Assembly (NCBI RefSeq): GCF_002744735.1
Contig: NZ_KZ319345.1
Location: 1 to 64,000, forward strand
Source: Marinobacter guineae
Lineage (GTDB): Bacteria > Pseudomonadota > Gammaproteobacteria > Pseudomonadales > Oleiphilaceae
Direction: 5' to 3'
Length of the DNA: 64,000 nucleotides
Shown: positions 26,833-34,891 of the stretch, one piece after another
Layout of the letters: the number at the start of each line of letters is the position of its first letter
Position numbering within the stretch: the first letter of the stretch is position 1
Notes under the pieces: generated by a model
What the model was told of the DNA's origin: nothing
Databases searched by the model: none
Seen by the model: the letters and a program-made list of their open reading frames with translations, nothing else
Position numbers and translations under genes: made by a program

Positions 26833-27549
26833 TTAACTCTCCTTGGTTTTGTTGGCGAGGTAATTGGCGATTACCTCTTTCCTAAAGCCCGTCACAGGGC
26901 TCCCATCGAGGATCAGTGTCGGTGTTCCTTGAACTCGCCACTGACTCGATACGTTGGCGTGAACCTGAAGCTGCTCAGCACCGGTGTCACAGGTCGCTGT
27001 AGGCTTGATTCGACGCAAATAGATGTCATCAAAGGCAGCGGCTTTGTCTTCCGAACACAGGATGTGTTGGGCTTTGGCCGGTGCGGTTTGAGGATGAATC
27101 GCTGTCATGAAGAAAATCACGCGCTTAACTGGTACTGCCGAATCGCGTATGAATTCGTCGTAGCGAAGGCAATAGGGGCAATCCGGGTCTGTGAACTCGA
27201 TAATGGGAACGCCGTTCTCGGGGCCAAGAACGAGCGCCTGGTCATAAGGGAGGTCTTCAAGCCGGAGGCGGTTTGCTCGCGCAATGGCTTCTGCAGTTAG
27301 CGATTGACCTTCAAGGTCATAAATCTCCCCGAACACCAGAGCATTATTTTCCGCCGAGAAGTAAATCACCTGGGCTCCGCTCAACGTCACCTCGTAAAGG
27401 CCATCGATAGGGCCAGGCCTGACATCGTGGATCTTAGAATTGGTGAACTTTGCAGCCAGGGTGTTCTTAACCTCTTCGATGGTCGTTGCATGGGCTGTGA
27501 TTGAGAGCGCAATCAGAAGGATTGCCGAGATCATTCGAGAGCATTTCAT
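26833..27549 (-). CDS. dsbC: DsbC-family periplasmic disulfide isomerase
   Basis: This 239-residue exported protein has an N-terminal dimerisation-like domain (about 25-95) and a thioredoxin domain with active site CPYC (FTDPDCPYCLRY) and cis-Pro loop GTPTL. DsbC enzymes shuffle wrong disulfides. Substrates here would be the cysteine-rich TraU, TraN-like and TraV proteins. The ATG at 27549 forms an ATGA overlap with the stop of the preceding gene, and the first 18 residues are a good signal peptide (LLIALSITAHA). A longer frame to 27672 would overlap the upstream gene extensively and is rejected. F carries the functionally related TrbB. Confidence 0.9.
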   Translation of the reverse strand: MKCSRMISAILLIALSITAHATTIEEVKNTLAAKFTNSKIHDVRPGPIDGLYEVTLSGAQVIYFSAENNALVFGEIYDLEGQSLTAEAIARANRLRLEDLPYDQALVLGPENGVPIIEFTDPDCPYCLRYDEFIRDSAVPVKRVIFFMTAIHPQTAPAKAQHILCSEDKAAAFDDIYLRRIKPTATCDTGAEQLQVHANVSSQWRVQGTPTLILDGSPVTGFRKEVIANYLANKTKES

Positions 27550-27779
27550 TTGGAAGACGTCCGTGATTGAGGTTTGGTCAGCTCCTGCAAGAGCCGAGGA
27601 TCGATATGAACACCGCGCGCGATTTTTTCTAACTTGGGCTTGGGGAGGCGAGCATGGTCCAGAATGACCCAAGTGCCTTCATCGAAAACCACTTCGCTTT
27701 TGGGCTTGCTGGCCAGAGCGGGGGTGGTAATCCCGCTCAGGAGTGCGGCCGCTAGTAATATAGAGTTAGTCGTTTTCAT
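27546..27779 (-). CDS. Small exported protein, first gene of the mating-apparatus operon
   Basis: A 77-residue protein with a signal peptide (SILLAAALLSGITTPALA) and a short mature part of about 54 residues that is basic and lacks cysteines. It is the first gene after the tra promoter region and overlaps the dsbC-like gene by 4 bases (ATGA). The family is not recognised. Similar small exported proteins often head F-type operons in environmental elements, but no role can be stated. Confidence 0.65.
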   Translation of the reverse strand: MKTTNSILLAAALLSGITTPALASKPKSEVVFDEGTWVILDHARLPKPKLEKIARGVHIDPRLLQELTKPQSRTSSK

Positions 27780-27844
27780 ATAATCTGTGCAACCTACAGG
27801 CGGTGACTTACACAGATGGAGTATATGATAGGTTTATACGCTCG

Positions 27845-27864
27845 TATATAGTTTTATATGATTT
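27845..27864 (-). promoter_or_regulatory. Operator-like palindrome, site D (tra operon promoter region)
   Basis: The plus strand reads TATATAGTTTTATATGATTT. The arms TATATAG and TTATATG surround a 2-bp centre, the same layout as sites B and C. It lies 66 bases upstream of the first tra operon gene (ATG at 27779) and overlaps the 3' end of the RHH-like gene at 27854. A further half-site TATATGA is at 27822-27828. The 27780-27853 gap is the only plausible promoter for the roughly 20-kb minus-strand operon. Confidence 0.55.
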
Positions 27865-28165
27865 TTTTCGACTTCTTCGCGAGGTACTTCACCAGGGAGG
27901 TGTAAATGACGCGGTTTTGCGGCTGACTGTCTTCTTCGGCTCGGGTTTTCACTTCCATGACGATAGGGTTCGGCAACCAAATGCTGATATAGACGCCGTC
28001 GCGGGGAGAGGCAAGGTATTCAGGGTCGTTTGATGCGAGAAACCAACTCACGGCATCGCGGTAGAGTTGCTTTAAAAAAATCCCTTCTTGAGCAGCATAG
28101 GATTTCAACGCAGATCGAGTGTCTTCACCCAACTTTAGTTGCTTGAGAGTCTCATGCGTGTCCAA
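27854..28165 (-). CDS. Tandem ribbon-helix-helix-like regulator (TraY-like), copy 1
   Basis: This 103-residue protein appears to hold two consecutive strand-helix-helix units, one at residues 8-48 and one at 57-98, separated by the motif YLASPRDG. It is a clear paralogue of the protein at 28307: both share YLASPR(D/E)G, a W-L pair, EV...AE-D, P-NRV-YT-LV. F TraY also has two ribbon-helix-helix domains on one chain and acts as relaxosome factor and activator of the tra promoter. That analogy, and the position immediately upstream of the tra operon, suggest a transfer regulator that binds the nearby TATATAG-type palindromes. This is inference. Confidence 0.68.
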   Translation of the reverse strand: MDTHETLKQLKLGEDTRSALKSYAAQEGIFLKQLYRDAVSWFLASNDPEYLASPRDGVYISIWLPNPIVMEVKTRAEEDSQPQNRVIYTSLVKYLAKKSKKII

Positions 28166-28230
28166 TGGTGTCGCTTCCTGGTGAGTTGATGGGCACCGTC
28201 CATGGCGTGCCGCGACGGATCAACAGGAAT

Positions 28231-28250
28231 TATATAGCATTATATGAAAA
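28231..28250 (-). promoter_or_regulatory. Operator-like palindrome, site C
   Basis: The plus strand reads TATATAGCATTATATGAAAA, identical to site B (16638) at 19 of 20 positions. It lies 65 bases upstream of the RHH-like gene starting at 28165, in the 141-base gap between the two paralogous regulators. The spacing to the start codon is close to that of sites B and D (53 and 66 bases), which supports a shared regulator and promoter architecture. Confidence 0.62.
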
Positions 28251-28306
28251 TGTCTAAAATAAAATGTTACTTTGCGAGACTATCGAGGAAATTGACATTT
28301 TGGGAG

Positions 28307-28618
28307 CTATTCGAAAAAGCGAACCAGGGCAGTGTATTCGACCCGGTTTACAGGCACGTCGTCTTGCTCTGCCGCCGATTGTACTTCGGCAAGTATAGAG
28401 TCCCGTAGCCAAAAGGATCTGGATTTGCCCTCGCGCGGGGAGGCAAGGTACTGGATCTTCTTGATTTTTCTGTCCGCGATTAGTTTCTCCATTGCTTCAT
28501 CGAACACTTCTTGCATTAAAACGTCATCTTGCACGGCCTTCATTTTGATTGCTCTGTGAAGGTCATCTGGCATTTTTACTTGTTGAAGGGTTCTCTCAGC
28601 TTTTTTCGCGGTCGTCAT
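28307..28618 (-). CDS. Tandem ribbon-helix-helix-like regulator (TraY-like), copy 2
   Basis: A 103-residue paralogue of the protein at 27854. The first unit (about residues 10-50, QVKMPDDLHRAIKMKAVQDD) resembles a ribbon-helix-helix domain. The second (about 64-103) follows YLASPREGKSRSFWL. The two paralogues differ most in the first unit, so they may bind different half-sites or form heteromers. The gene has its own 178-base upstream gap (28619-28796), A+T-rich, containing the half-site TATATGA at 28744-28750 and nothing else I can name. Function is inferred as for its neighbour. Confidence 0.66.
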   Translation of the reverse strand: MTTAKKAERTLQQVKMPDDLHRAIKMKAVQDDVLMQEVFDEAMEKLIADRKIKKIQYLASPREGKSRSFWLRDSILAEVQSAAEQDDVPVNRVEYTALVRFFE

Positions 28619-28743
28619 CTACTGCCTCACTGTTTGCACACCGGCGTGGCAATCATGGCGGCGTCCGGTGCTGCAACTGGTTAGAGAATTCAATCCAATC
28701 AATTACGATTGAATTTATAGTTGTGTACGAAACCAATTAATTT

Positions 28744-28753
28744 TATATGAATT
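28744..28753 (-). promoter_or_regulatory. Half-site of the transfer-region motif
   Basis: TATATGAATT in an A+T-rich stretch about 125 bases upstream of the RHH-like gene at 28618 matches only the right half of sites A to D. The left arm is absent. It may be a weak operator or a chance match. Confidence 0.25.
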
Positions 28754-28796
28754 AATCCGTTTGCGATATACAACCCAGCGCCAAAGGGCATGCAGG

Positions 28797-31700
28797 CTAG
28801 ATGGTCTCAGGTAATGCAGTAAGTAGCGGGGATGGCTGGCTCTGATGTGCGAGAGGCAGCGTTATTTTAAAGGTGGCCCCATGGTCAGTGGGTTCCAGAA
28901 CGATAAGCCCACCCATTTTATCGATTAGCGTCTTGCAAATAGATAGGCCGAGGCCGAGGCCGCTTGATTTGTTGGAGTGGATGAAGGGCTCAAAGATTTG
29001 TGAGCCAAGATGTGCAGGGACACCTGGGCCATTGTCGGAAACTGAGAGGGTTACAAATCGTCCTTCTTCATCAATTGCTCCCTGGATATCGATGCGGGGG
29101 TCAGCCACTGGTTTCTCCAAAATGGCGTAAAGGGCATTATCGATCAGATTCCCGAGAACATGCATAAGCGCGGAGTCAGACGCCACAACCTCTACTTCGA
29201 CGTCCCTCACAGAGAGCGTCACCTGGCTCATACGATCTGCGTTCAGTTTTGCTGCCCGCGCAATTACCTCCACCAATGATATCGGTCTCAGCTCTAAAGA
29301 TGGCGTTGCGGTAGGGGCAAGGAAATCTCTAAGCTCGCGCACCATTAGCTGAATGCGTTGAAGCCCCTCTGTGGCGTCGGCCAAAGCTTCAACCCGCACG
29401 GCATCGTCACTGTGGCTAGCGGCTACACGCGCAGCAGACAGGGCGTAATTCAGAGGGTTCCCAATTTCATGGATGAGTGCGCCGGCAAAGTGGTTGAGTG
29501 TTCTCCAGCGCTCTGAGTGGATTAGTTGAGCCTCACTGGCTTTGAGTTCGCAGATTGCCTTTTCGAGTTCGCTGTTTTTGCTTTCCAGCAGCCTTTCGAG
29601 GCGAGTACGTTGCACCAAATTGAAAACGCGCGTGGTGAGTTCTGGGCCAGAAAACGGCTTTGATAAAAAGTCATCAACGCCAAGCTTTAGAGCCTGCTCT
29701 TTAACATTGCTCTTTGTGTTCGCTGTGAGAAGTATTACGGGGATTGATCGCAGCTCTTTGCTTGCTTTCAACTCTGTAAGTATGTGGATGCCATCTTTGT
29801 CTGGCAGCATGTGGTCGAGAAGCACAGCCGAGGGTTGGCATTCACGTATGGTTTCAACCGCGGATCCCCCGTCGGCAACACGAATAATGTCGTAGCTGCT
29901 TTGGAAGAGGTCTACTAGGACTGCAGCGATATCGTCCTCATCATCAACGATCACGAGTTTCGGGCGGGCGATGACGCCTCTATCCGAACTTTTCATGAGG
30001 TCGGCAAGCGATTTACGGAGAGCGATTGCATCAAACGGCTTTCCTAGAAATGCATCGGATCCCGCATCGATCGCCGCCTGTTTTGTTAGTGGATCGTTTT
30101 TAGCGGTCAGCATAATGATCGGGACTGTTTGGCCATTCGGCTGGCGCCTGCACCAGGCGACAAACTCTGCACCACTCATTCCAGGAAGCATCTGATCACT
30201 GATCACGCAGCTTGGCCTGGTCTGCTCAAACAGCTTCTGGCCCTCGTAGGCGTCAACGGCGATCTGTACCTCGAATTCCGACGCCAACACTGTTCTGATA
30301 TAGGCGGCCATATCTGGCTCATCATCGACAACGAGACACAATGGCTTATTGCCGGCGCTCACGGCAGATCGTTGTTCGAAGCTGTTGAGACAGTCAACTT
30401 CTGCACTTCGGAAGAGGTCAACTCTTTCATCCTCTGTCGAGAAGGTTTCATCGATCACCTGGTTTGTAATAGGGAAGGAGACAGTAAACGTCGCTCCAAA
30501 ATTGGGTTTGCTGGAAACATCGATGCTTCCGCCATGGGCTGAGACGATCTCTCTAACGAGGGCCAATCCTATGCCTGTTCCGTGGTACCGGCGGGTCTGC
30601 GATCCGTCGGCTTGACGGTATCTCTCAAAAATTACTTTGTGGTCTTTCGGGTCAATGCCAATGCCATTATCTTTCACGGTAAGCACCGCCTTGCTCCCTT
30701 GCCTGACCAGGGACACGCTGACTTCTCCGTTTTTTGCTGGCGAAAACTTGTAGGCGTTCTGTATGAGGTTAAAGCAGACACGCTCCAGCTGCATTTCACT
30801 GCCCATCACGGGAATGACCTCATCACCAATGTTTACTTGGAGTTTCCGCCCACTTTGAGAGTGGAATAGAGCCGAGAGTTGGTCCGCCGTGGATTTAACG
30901 ACGCGATCAAAGGCTATTGGTGAGAGTTTCGCGTGCTTTTTTCCGGACTCAAAGCTCATCACTTCAAGAACATCATTCACCAGCTTAATCAATCGGGAGC
31001 CATTTCTGACGATTCGCTCGATAACCTCGCGGGAATGCTCGGACAGTTGGTTGCCCTCGTTTTCCAGCAGGTGTTTAGCAGGACCAACGATGACTGTAAG
31101 GGGCGTGCGGAGCTCGTGGGAGACGTTAGCAAGGAATTCTGTTTTCAGGCGATCCATTTCCTTTAGCTCGGAATTCTTCCGCTGAATTTCCTGCTCTTGG
31201 CAAAACGTATAAAAACGCTCTCGCTCTGAAAAGTAAGCAGCAATGTTGGCAACTACACCGGTGAGAAATATGAAGTAAGAGTTATTAATCACGATGCGCC
31301 AAGCACCGTCAGGGATTCCGGAGGCTGCGCTTACAGCCAAATAGCTTGCAAGGGTTAAACAGGTGTAGAACAGCGCTTCTTTGAATGAGAGCCCCAACAT
31401 AAATCCGATGCCGAGCAACACAAGATTGATGCCGGCATAGTAGGTCGAAGTCGCTCCATCAGTCTGATAGATAATGATCACTACCGTTAAAATAACCGAT
31501 GAAGTGAAGGCTGTTGTGACCAGGAATAGATAGGGCTTCACGGATGGCAAGGTGGTAATGCAGTACATCGCCATAAGAAAAGCGACTTCTGCGACACGCA
31601 GGAACGCAAACTGCACAAACTGCTCAGGGTAAACAACGTAATCCAGAGGGATGCCGAGAGTTACGATCACAATCGAGATCAGGCAGCCAATTCGATTGAG

Positions 31701-31817
31701 GTAAGCTCGATCAGCCAGGTTTTTCTGTTTATAAGCGGGGCGATAATGCTCTAAGTGGGATACATCACCGAAAGCAGGGCTGAACTGCGTGAGGCTACGC
31801 GTGAGCGACTTGAGCAT
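28797..31817 (-). CDS. Six-TM hybrid sensor kinase with two kinase cores and two receivers
   Basis: The order of domains is: six membrane helices (about residues 43-196), HisKA with H234 in NVSHELRTPL, HATPase (about 340-450), receiver 1 with D541 (ISDQMLPG), receiver 2 with D668 (LLDHMLPD), a coiled coil (740-770), and a second HisKA-like/HATPase unit with H783 (LIHEIGNPLN) reaching the C-terminus. The membrane part has no large periplasmic domain, resembling CqsS/LqsS-type sensors of hydrophobic signals, by layout only. I chose ATG 31817 (1006 residues) because it overlaps the hydrolase gene by just 23 bases; an upstream ATG at 31907 would add 30 residues. Output is probably phosphotransfer to the regulators at 33224 and 34192. 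Confidence 0.88.
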   Translation of the reverse strand: MLKSLTRSLTQFSPAFGDVSHLEHYRPAYKQKNLADRAYLNRIGCLISIVIVTLGIPLDYVVYPEQFVQFAFLRVAEVAFLMAMYCITTLPSVKPYLFLVTTAFTSSVILTVVIIIYQTDGATSTYYAGINLVLLGIGFMLGLSFKEALFYTCLTLASYLAVSAASGIPDGAWRIVINNSYFIFLTGVVANIAAYFSERERFYTFCQEQEIQRKNSELKEMDRLKTEFLANVSHELRTPLTVIVGPAKHLLENEGNQLSEHSREVIERIVRNGSRLIKLVNDVLEVMSFESGKKHAKLSPIAFDRVVKSTADQLSALFHSQSGRKLQVNIGDEVIPVMGSEMQLERVCFNLIQNAYKFSPAKNGEVSVSLVRQGSKAVLTVKDNGIGIDPKDHKVIFERYRQADGSQTRRYHGTGIGLALVREIVSAHGGSIDVSSKPNFGATFTVSFPITNQVIDETFSTEDERVDLFRSAEVDCLNSFEQRSAVSAGNKPLCLVVDDEPDMAAYIRTVLASEFEVQIAVDAYEGQKLFEQTRPSCVISDQMLPGMSGAEFVAWCRRQPNGQTVPIIMLTAKNDPLTKQAAIDAGSDAFLGKPFDAIALRKSLADLMKSSDRGVIARPKLVIVDDEDDIAAVLVDLFQSSYDIIRVADGGSAVETIRECQPSAVLLDHMLPDKDGIHILTELKASKELRSIPVILLTANTKSNVKEQALKLGVDDFLSKPFSGPELTTRVFNLVQRTRLERLLESKNSELEKAICELKASEAQLIHSERWRTLNHFAGALIHEIGNPLNYALSAARVAASHSDDAVRVEALADATEGLQRIQLMVRELRDFLAPTATPSLELRPISLVEVIARAAKLNADRMSQVTLSVRDVEVEVVASDSALMHVLGNLIDNALYAILEKPVADPRIDIQGAIDEEGRFVTLSVSDNGPGVPAHLGSQIFEPFIHSNKSSGLGLGLSICKTLIDKMGGLIVLEPTDHGATFKITLPLAHQSQPSPLLTALPETI

Positions 31818-32697
31818 TACTTTGGCCCACCCTGGCCATAAAGGATTCAATAGCGGACTGGTATTGAGGCCAGTTTTCAAACATCGGCATGTGCCCACTC
31901 CCATCAATGAGCGCCAGACTACTGTTGGGGAATAGATCTGAAAGCTCTTTAGTTCGTTCTAGGGACACATACGGGTCGCGGTTGCCACACATTACCAACA
32001 CTGGACATTGAATGCTCGGAATGATGTGGCTGAGGTCCATGTTGGCCAAGTCTCTAAAATAGATGCCCATGGATACGCCGCTGATTTTCTGAAGAGCGGG
32101 GAAATAGTAGGGCAAGTAGGCTTGAAAGTCGGGTCGATTGATGACGCTTTTGGGCTCTGCCAGTACATCACCAATGAACAGTTTGTGAACGCCCAAAGTT
32201 AGGGAGCTGACCCGCAACGCTGGTGAAATCAAAGCTCGGCCTAAACCGCCCAGCTTGTTTGCCATCCATTGAAAAGCAGCGTAGATGCCGCCTTCTTCCT
32301 TTCCGGTTACTGCTCCACCTATTGATACGAGACCTCGAACTCGATCGGGCACCACGGCTGCGGCCGCTATCGCAGCATGTGCGCCTGTTGAGTGTCCTAC
32401 CAGGATAAACGATGTCGTGGATCCAAGTAGCTGGTTAATTTGTTCAAGTACCGAACTGGCAAGACTATCAGCAGACAGTTTTGATGAAGGGCCAAGTGAG
32501 GCCGATGGATAGTGACCAGGCAAACCAATGACGAAGATTGGGCGGTCGCCGAATACAGATAGGTGGGAAGGCCACCAAAAATAAATAGAACAAAGAAGAC
32601 CATGAATTAATACAACGGGCGTGCCTGGCGCGTTCTCATTGAATGCAAGGCATCTGAAACCATTGATCGCTATTTCCCTTGGGGGCAGAGGCGCCAT
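31795..32697 (-). CDS. Alpha/beta hydrolase
   Basis: This is a single-domain alpha/beta hydrolase of about 300 residues. Ser nucleophile in GHSTG, acid Asp in MCGNRDPYV and His in GSGHMPMF form the triad; LIHG provides the oxyanion hole. A cap-like insertion lies between the third and fourth parts. The ATG at 32697 is selected because AAGGAAG lies 9 bases upstream; a GTG at 32763 is a weaker alternative. The gene is directly upstream of, and overlaps, the sensor-kinase gene. It could make or destroy the lipid-like signal the kinase senses, an inference from location only. It is divergent from the regulator genes at 32838. Confidence 0.85.
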   Translation of the reverse strand: MAPLPPREIAINGFRCLAFNENAPGTPVVLIHGLLCSIYFWWPSHLSVFGDRPIFVIGLPGHYPSASLGPSSKLSADSLASSVLEQINQLLGSTTSFILVGHSTGAHAAIAAAAVVPDRVRGLVSIGGAVTGKEEGGIYAAFQWMANKLGGLGRALISPALRVSSLTLGVHKLFIGDVLAEPKSVINRPDFQAYLPYYFPALQKISGVSMGIYFRDLANMDLSHIIPSIQCPVLVMCGNRDPYVSLERTKELSDLFPNSSLALIDGSGHMPMFENWPQYQSAIESFMARVGQSNAQVAHA

Positions 32698-32837
32698 ATC
32701 CAAATCTTCCTTTGAAATCCTTTGCGTGTAAAATACTAGATAGCGATTGGTATTTCCGGGCACGGAGCCACAATTCGGGACAACATATCGCTGAAATGGG
32801 CACTAGTCAGCAGATTTAACTTTGCTGATGCAGAAAA

Positions 32838-33227
32838 ATGGAAGCCCTAAACCGTCCAACACCACAAGGACTGTGCGTGATTCACTGTATTTCAGGGCAA
32901 CCTGATGTGATCGGTCGTCACTTCCCTGGCGACGACGTCATTTTTCACTCCTATGGCCAACCGCTACCGTCATTTCCGGTCGGCGCGATCCTTATACTGC
33001 ATGAGCCGCCTTTAGCCTGGCTCAAGAACCCTGCTCAGATCCAAACTTCGACACACCGAATACTGCTCGCGGAAAACCCGTCTGCCGGTGCGATCAAGCT
33101 CGCGGTTAATCAGATCGGTGTGGTTCGAATTTCTGATTTGGCCAGCCTCTCAAAAGCCATTAAAGAGTTATTCCGAGACTCCGCGCTTATGGCGGCTCAA
33201 CGTATGGTGGAGGGGCCTGCCGTATGA
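32838..33227 (+). CDS. Small protein, possible degenerate receiver domain
   Basis: A 129-residue protein with alternating strands and helices reminiscent of a CheY-like fold (GAILILHEPP, RILLAEN, VVRISDLASLSKAIKELF). The position where a receiver has its phospho-Asp (LxLLDxxMP) reads LILHEPP, so phosphorylation is unlikely. The ribosome-binding site is weak. Its stop overlaps the start of the response regulator by 4 bases, so it is coexpressed with it. I do not recognise a named family. Confidence 0.5.
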   Translation: MEALNRPTPQGLCVIHCISGQPDVIGRHFPGDDVIFHSYGQPLPSFPVGAILILHEPPLAWLKNPAQIQTSTHRILLAENPSAGAIKLAVNQIGVVRISDLASLSKAIKELFRDSALMAAQRMVEGPAV

Positions 33228-34204
33228 GCACCCCTCAGATTAGAGTGGCCTTTGTTGATGACGAACCAAGAACTTTGCGAGCTTTCCAATGGGAGTTTGG
33301 TGAGCACTTTCACATTAAGACCTTTCTTGAAGGGAGTGAGTTGCTGACCGCGCTGGACGCCGGTGAACAGTTTGACGTATTGATCAGTGATCAACGCATG
33401 CCTGGGATGACTGGCGACGAGGTTTTAAAAGAGGTTAGCAAGCGCTATCCGCCAATACGCAGGCTGGTTATGACGGCCTATGCGGATGTGGGCCCACTTC
33501 AAATTTGTGTGAATGAGGCGGGTATTGACGGATACCTTGAAAAGCCTTGGGATCCGGCCGAGGTCCGAGATTTTATAGTAAAGGCATACGGTAGACTTCT
33601 GCAGGCGCGAAGCCGAGAGCTGCGGCGTATTGCGGCGGGGAACGATCGCTGGTCATCTATTCAAAAGTCCAGGATCTCAGGCGTTGCACAAATGTGCGAG
33701 GCCTTGGGTTTCAATTCCACGGTACAAACTTCTTTTTATCAGGCCTTGGAGCTTTCTGCCTTCTTCAGGCCATTCGATTGGTCTGATTTGCTGCTGATAG
33801 ATTCGTCATCTGAACAGGAGCTGATCCTCGACTTTCTTTCATCCATCGAATCTTTGATGTTGCTCGGGTCAGAGTTTAACGATCCATGCCGACGCGCGCT
33901 TTTTTACTGGTGGATGCTACTCAAAGCATGCCCAGAAGGGCAGGGAAGTAGTTTTTTCAAACAGTGCCACGCGAACGGGACGATATCTCTGTCTTTTGAT
34001 GCTGGCGCCCCTTTTGGGGACAGCATTTTTGATCCGTGTGGTGACCGGGATCCTAAAACCATACGGCGAAACGCTCTTCTTCTTTTGGTTATCCAGGAGC
34101 TCCAACCGCTGGGTGGCAGCCTACTCCTGGTGCCAGACAACGCAAGGTTCAAAGGGGATCTCCTGATGGGGCCCGAATCAGGGAGGGCGACATGGGCTAT
34201 GTAA
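33224..34204 (+). CDS. Response regulator with a novel C-terminal domain
   Basis: Residues 6-120 form a canonical receiver: acidic pocket VDDEP (12-14), phospho-Asp D56 (LISDQRMPG), MTAYAD (83-88) and K107 (EKPWDP). Residues 120-326 form a domain that I do not recognise, with mixed helix and strand, and no HTH, GGDEF, EAL or HD motif visible. The C-terminal stretch (RRNALLLLVIQELQPLGG) resembles a helix followed by a strand and could be a degenerate kinase-like fold. It lies between the pseudo-receiver and LuxR-type genes and overlaps the latter by 13 bases. It is likely a target of the hybrid kinase at 28797. Confidence 0.82.
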   Translation: MSTPQIRVAFVDDEPRTLRAFQWEFGEHFHIKTFLEGSELLTALDAGEQFDVLISDQRMPGMTGDEVLKEVSKRYPPIRRLVMTAYADVGPLQICVNEAGIDGYLEKPWDPAEVRDFIVKAYGRLLQARSRELRRIAAGNDRWSSIQKSRISGVAQMCEALGFNSTVQTSFYQALELSAFFRPFDWSDLLLIDSSSEQELILDFLSSIESLMLLGSEFNDPCRRALFYWWMLLKACPEGQGSSFFKQCHANGTISLSFDAGAPFGDSIFDPCGDRDPKTIRRNALLLLVIQELQPLGGSLLLVPDNARFKGDLLMGPESGRATWAM

Positions 34205-34794
34205 GCGTCACTATCGTCTATCCCTTTCGCATACTTGCAGATGCGTTTAGCTCCAGCATCAACAAGCTACCGGACTTTTACGTTTCGAACCAAGTTGAAT
34301 CGCTGGTGGAACTCTGGGAAAGCGTGGAAGAGACCGATTTAGTCCTGGTTGATGCCGATCTTCTCAAACAATCTTGTTTCAGAGACATTCGGAAAATCAT
34401 GGCTAGCTTTCCCGGCGTACACATAATTGTGATTGGCATAGTGTCGGCGCCTGAAGTGCTGATAATGAAAGGTTGTGCTGGTTACATTGACCTTCATCGA
34501 GGATTTGACGAGGCTCTCCACCTGATTACCAGAGTTGGCAGAGGTGCGACCGGGGGTATTTTGTCGAGCTCCAAGTCGTCCAGTGAAAGCACCTTGGATA
34601 CCCTTTCACAGCGGGAAAGCCAAACCCTAAAACTGATTTGGGATGGCATGACGAATAAGGAAATATGTGACTTTTTGGGAGTGAAACAGCAAACCGTTAG
34701 TTCCTATGTGAATCGCCTCTGTGAAAAGCTCGGTGTGGAGTCACGTAACGGGATTTTTCTACTGAGCCACCGGCTGAGAGATAAAACGCTGTAG
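34192..34794 (+). CDS. LuxR/NarL-type transcriptional regulator
   Basis: The C-terminal 60 residues are a LuxR-type HTH (LSQRESQTLKLIWDGMTNKEICDFLGV, recognition helix QTVSSYVNRLCEKLGV). The N-terminal 130 residues resemble a divergent receiver with LVLVDADLL at the phospho-site position. It overlaps the response-regulator gene by 13 bases. It is probably the DNA-binding output of this signalling locus. Target promoters are not visible from the sequence. Confidence 0.85.
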   Translation: MGYVSVTIVYPFRILADAFSSSINKLPDFYVSNQVESLVELWESVEETDLVLVDADLLKQSCFRDIRKIMASFPGVHIIVIGIVSAPEVLIMKGCAGYIDLHRGFDEALHLITRVGRGATGGILSSSKSSSESTLDTLSQRESQTLKLIWDGMTNKEICDFLGVKQQTVSSYVNRLCEKLGVESRNGIFLLSHRLRDKTL

Positions 34795-34802
34795 GTTTTT
34801 TA

Positions 34803-34823
34803 AGGCAGGATTTGCCTGTTTCT
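34803..34823 (+). terminator. Weak terminator after the LuxR-type gene
   Basis: An AGGCA/TGCCT stem (34803-34817) with a five-base loop is followed by a T-rich run (GTTTCTT). It lies 8 bases after the stop codon. Confidence 0.4.
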
Positions 34824-34891
34824 TACTACAGACACTTTACAATCCGTAACATAGACTTCTCCAGTATATACGGACATATATTGAAGGAAGC

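Noticed and set aside
34865-34885. Fifth operator-like site upstream of the gene at 34892
   Set aside because: The TATATA and CATATAT arms are present but spacing differs from the others and the arms are not complementary in the same register. It is mentioned only as a weak resemblance.
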